Assembly (NCBI GenBank): GCA_009746045.1
Contig: RPFO01000389.1
Coordinates: forward strand, 622,940-686,939
Direction of reading: 5' to 3'
Length of the DNA stretch: 64,000 nt
Source: Mesostigma viride
Taxonomy: Eukaryota > Streptophyta > Mesostigmatophyceae > Mesostigmatales > Mesostigmataceae
Positions 62,749 to 64,000 of this stretch are shown here, in pieces (positions within the stretch are counted from its first letter, which is position 1; the number at the start of each line of letters is the position of its first letter). Made by a program: the position numbers and the translations under genes. The notes under the pieces were generated by a model. It saw only the letters and a program-made list of their open reading frames with translations, ran no database searches and was not told the DNA's origin.

Positions 62749-63478
62749 TGTAACAGAATAAAATGGTGGTCTCTGCTCCACTAAATGCACAGATCTTTTA
62801 CCTCCTGTCATTAAAGACAGAACGGACTTATCAAACCCCAAGAGACAGGGGAGATTCCTAGCACTCTCCAGGAATCGTAGAGGGTGGTCGTTTCCCGTCT
62901 AGAGGCCATTCCTACGAGACGGTACTTACGCGGTAGAGAGCGGTGGTCCCCTTTTGGTCGGGCGTCTCTCTGCTTGTTCATACAGACACAAGACTTCCTG
63001 TCTATCGGATATGGCTGTCCAATAACAGGGCCTGAAGTGAGCATGTTTGGTTATTAGAAATAACTTCACATAATTGGGGGTATCCGCGTGATGGCTATGG
63101 TGACAAACAGGCAAAGCTTATGTCCCCGCCGACACAGAGGAGTCCAACGCAATCCTACAGGTCTCAGCCAATCAGAACACAGATGAACCGGTAAGGTTCT
63201 CTCTCAATATGCTTTACACCCCTAACTTACGAAAGATACTAACTGACATCAGTCAGATTACACATAGATTCCAAGGTACTGTCCCGTACCGTCCAGGGCC
63301 CAACACAAAGGACCATCAAAAGGGCACTCCGCATATAAGTCCCCAAAAGTCAAGTCAGGCCAGGAATCATAACACTTTGGCCGTACAAAGGACTCAGCCA
63401 TTTACACTGAACGCTGAACTACAAGTTCGCGTCCACTTGGATGTAACAGTACACACACTGTCAGAAAATACTGTTACA
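62749..63478. repeat. Solo LTR in transposase intron 4, 730 bp
   Basis: TGTAACAG at the left and CTGTTACA at the right, flanked by 5-bp duplication CTTAC (62744-62748, 63479-63483). No coding content. The following TTTTTTTTTTCAG acceptor is intact, so the intron may still be spliced. It is unrelated to the other LTRs here. Confidence 0.85.
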
Positions 63479-63524
63479 CTTACGTTCTTTTTTTTCTACT
63501 TGGTTCATGTGTTTTTTTTTTCAG

Positions 63525-63626
63525 GGTCAAGGCTTCCCGTCTGTGTGGGACATTCTGGAAACTGATCCGTCCAAGTGTATTCTGCCGAGCAAGCGCTTTC
63601 GTCAACAAGCATATACTTTCTATTAA
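63525..63626 (+). CDS. Tnp2-type transposase, last exon
   Basis: After a T-rich stretch and CAG: GQGFPSVWDILETDPSKC, RFRQQAYTFY, TAA at 63624. Frame follows from exon 4. The protein is shorter at its C-terminus than many plant Tnp2 proteins. Confidence 0.6.
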   Translation, partial: GQGFPSVWDILETDPSKCILPSKRFRQQAYTFY

Positions 63627-63778
63627 CCGTGGAACTCCAGGGTAACCAGACTCTTTATTAAAACAATGAGTGGAGCACATACAAAAGGCAGGCCACATCC
63701 CGGCCGCCGATGCTCATGGGAACACTTATTGCTTGGCAAAGGCTAGCCTTACCCCCAAACACGCAGGGAGGGTGGGCG

Positions 63779-64000
63779 GGAAAAGAAAAGAGGCCGACCT
63801 TAGCTAGGTGGGTTTGTTTTTGTCCTTTTTTGCGTGTCATGCGGCCTTGGCCCGGACGGCATTTTTTCGCCACGCAAATGTTGCGTCTGAACAAATGACG
63901 CAATGTGGCGTTCTAATTGCCGGCAGCTTACGTAAGGCTGCCGGGGCTATTAGGTCACATATTGCGTGAGAGAAAGAATCTAGATCTAGTTAATCACTAC
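63779..64000. repeat. Right copy of the ~220 bp direct repeat
   Basis: Same sequence as 14171-14400, same orientation, cut by the window end at CACTAC, just before the base where hAT sits in the left copy. See the left copy. Confidence 0.8.

Larger units (their letters stand above)
55105..63700. mobile_element. CACTA (EnSpm) element 3, autonomous type; right end not found
   Basis: Left end CACTAGGAAGTCGGCGG at 55105, related to the 3.2 kb elements (13 of the first 14 bases match). It is followed by 300 bp of subterminal units (CTGAGAAATC, AATCTCAGGA) in both orientations, then a divergent gene pair: a minus-strand proline-rich/coiled-coil gene and a plus-strand Tnp2-type transposase. No matching right terminus is visible before 64000. 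Either it lies outside the window or the right edge is lost; the end given is nominal. Confidence 0.75.

Noticed and set aside
55105-64000. Right terminus of CACTA element 3 at ATTCCTAGCACTC (62858)
   Set aside because: Only CCTAG matches; no CGCCGACTTCCTAGTG, no subterminal units, and it lies inside a solo LTR.

Overview
This window is nuclear DNA of a eukaryote with spliceosomal introns: donors are GTAAGT, GTACGT or GTATGT and nearly all acceptors end in TGCAG. A chromodomain Gypsy element with an initiator-Met-type primer site, a Ty1/copia element, Tnp2-type CACTA transposons and a reverse transcriptase of the tyrosine-recombinase kind fit a large-genome green (or related) alga best. That is inference; no conserved housekeeping gene settles it.

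Layout. (1) 1-4400: a partly duplicated spacer, then a 3 kb two-family minisatellite whose halves run in opposite directions (891-2607, 2608-3925), then a ~108 bp tandem repeat with a palindromic core (3931-4400). (2) 4473-12974, + strand: one long multi-exon gene of unknown function with KSP/RS-like repeats, coiled coils and acidic low-complexity stretches. Its introns carry more copies of the same ~23 bp palindrome. Its exons change frame several times. (3) 13210-14088, - strand: an intact single-exon ORF of unknown function. (4) 14401-30903: a short hAT element (8-bp target duplication) holding a complete-looking Copia element (15299-30294), which in turn holds a TTAA-duplicating element (17437-19158) and a foldback-like element made of inverted ~173 bp satellites (19686-25125). 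(5) about 31300-49947: a tyrosine-recombinase-type retroelement fossil. It holds a split-direct-repeat mini-element (31500-33294), a solo LTR (33539-34127) and one CACTA copy (34628-47285), which itself holds a young chromovirus-type Gypsy element (37664-47085). A second CACTA copy (49948-53155) lies inverted at its right edge. (6) 53158-55104: a minus-strand ORF region of unknown function. (7) 55105 to beyond 63626: a larger CACTA element with a divergent gene pair, a proline-rich/coiled-coil gene on - and a Tnp2-type transposase on +, with a solo LTR in one transposase intron. (8) 63779-64000: a second copy of a ~220 bp sequence also found at 14171-14400.

Nesting order can be read from the target duplications: hAT, then Copia, then the two DNA elements; and YR-type element, then CACTA, then Gypsy. 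LTR pairs differ at only one or two visible places, so the last layers are recent. Most ORFs longer than 60 codons in the first 4 kb are artefacts of repeat units whose length is a multiple of three.
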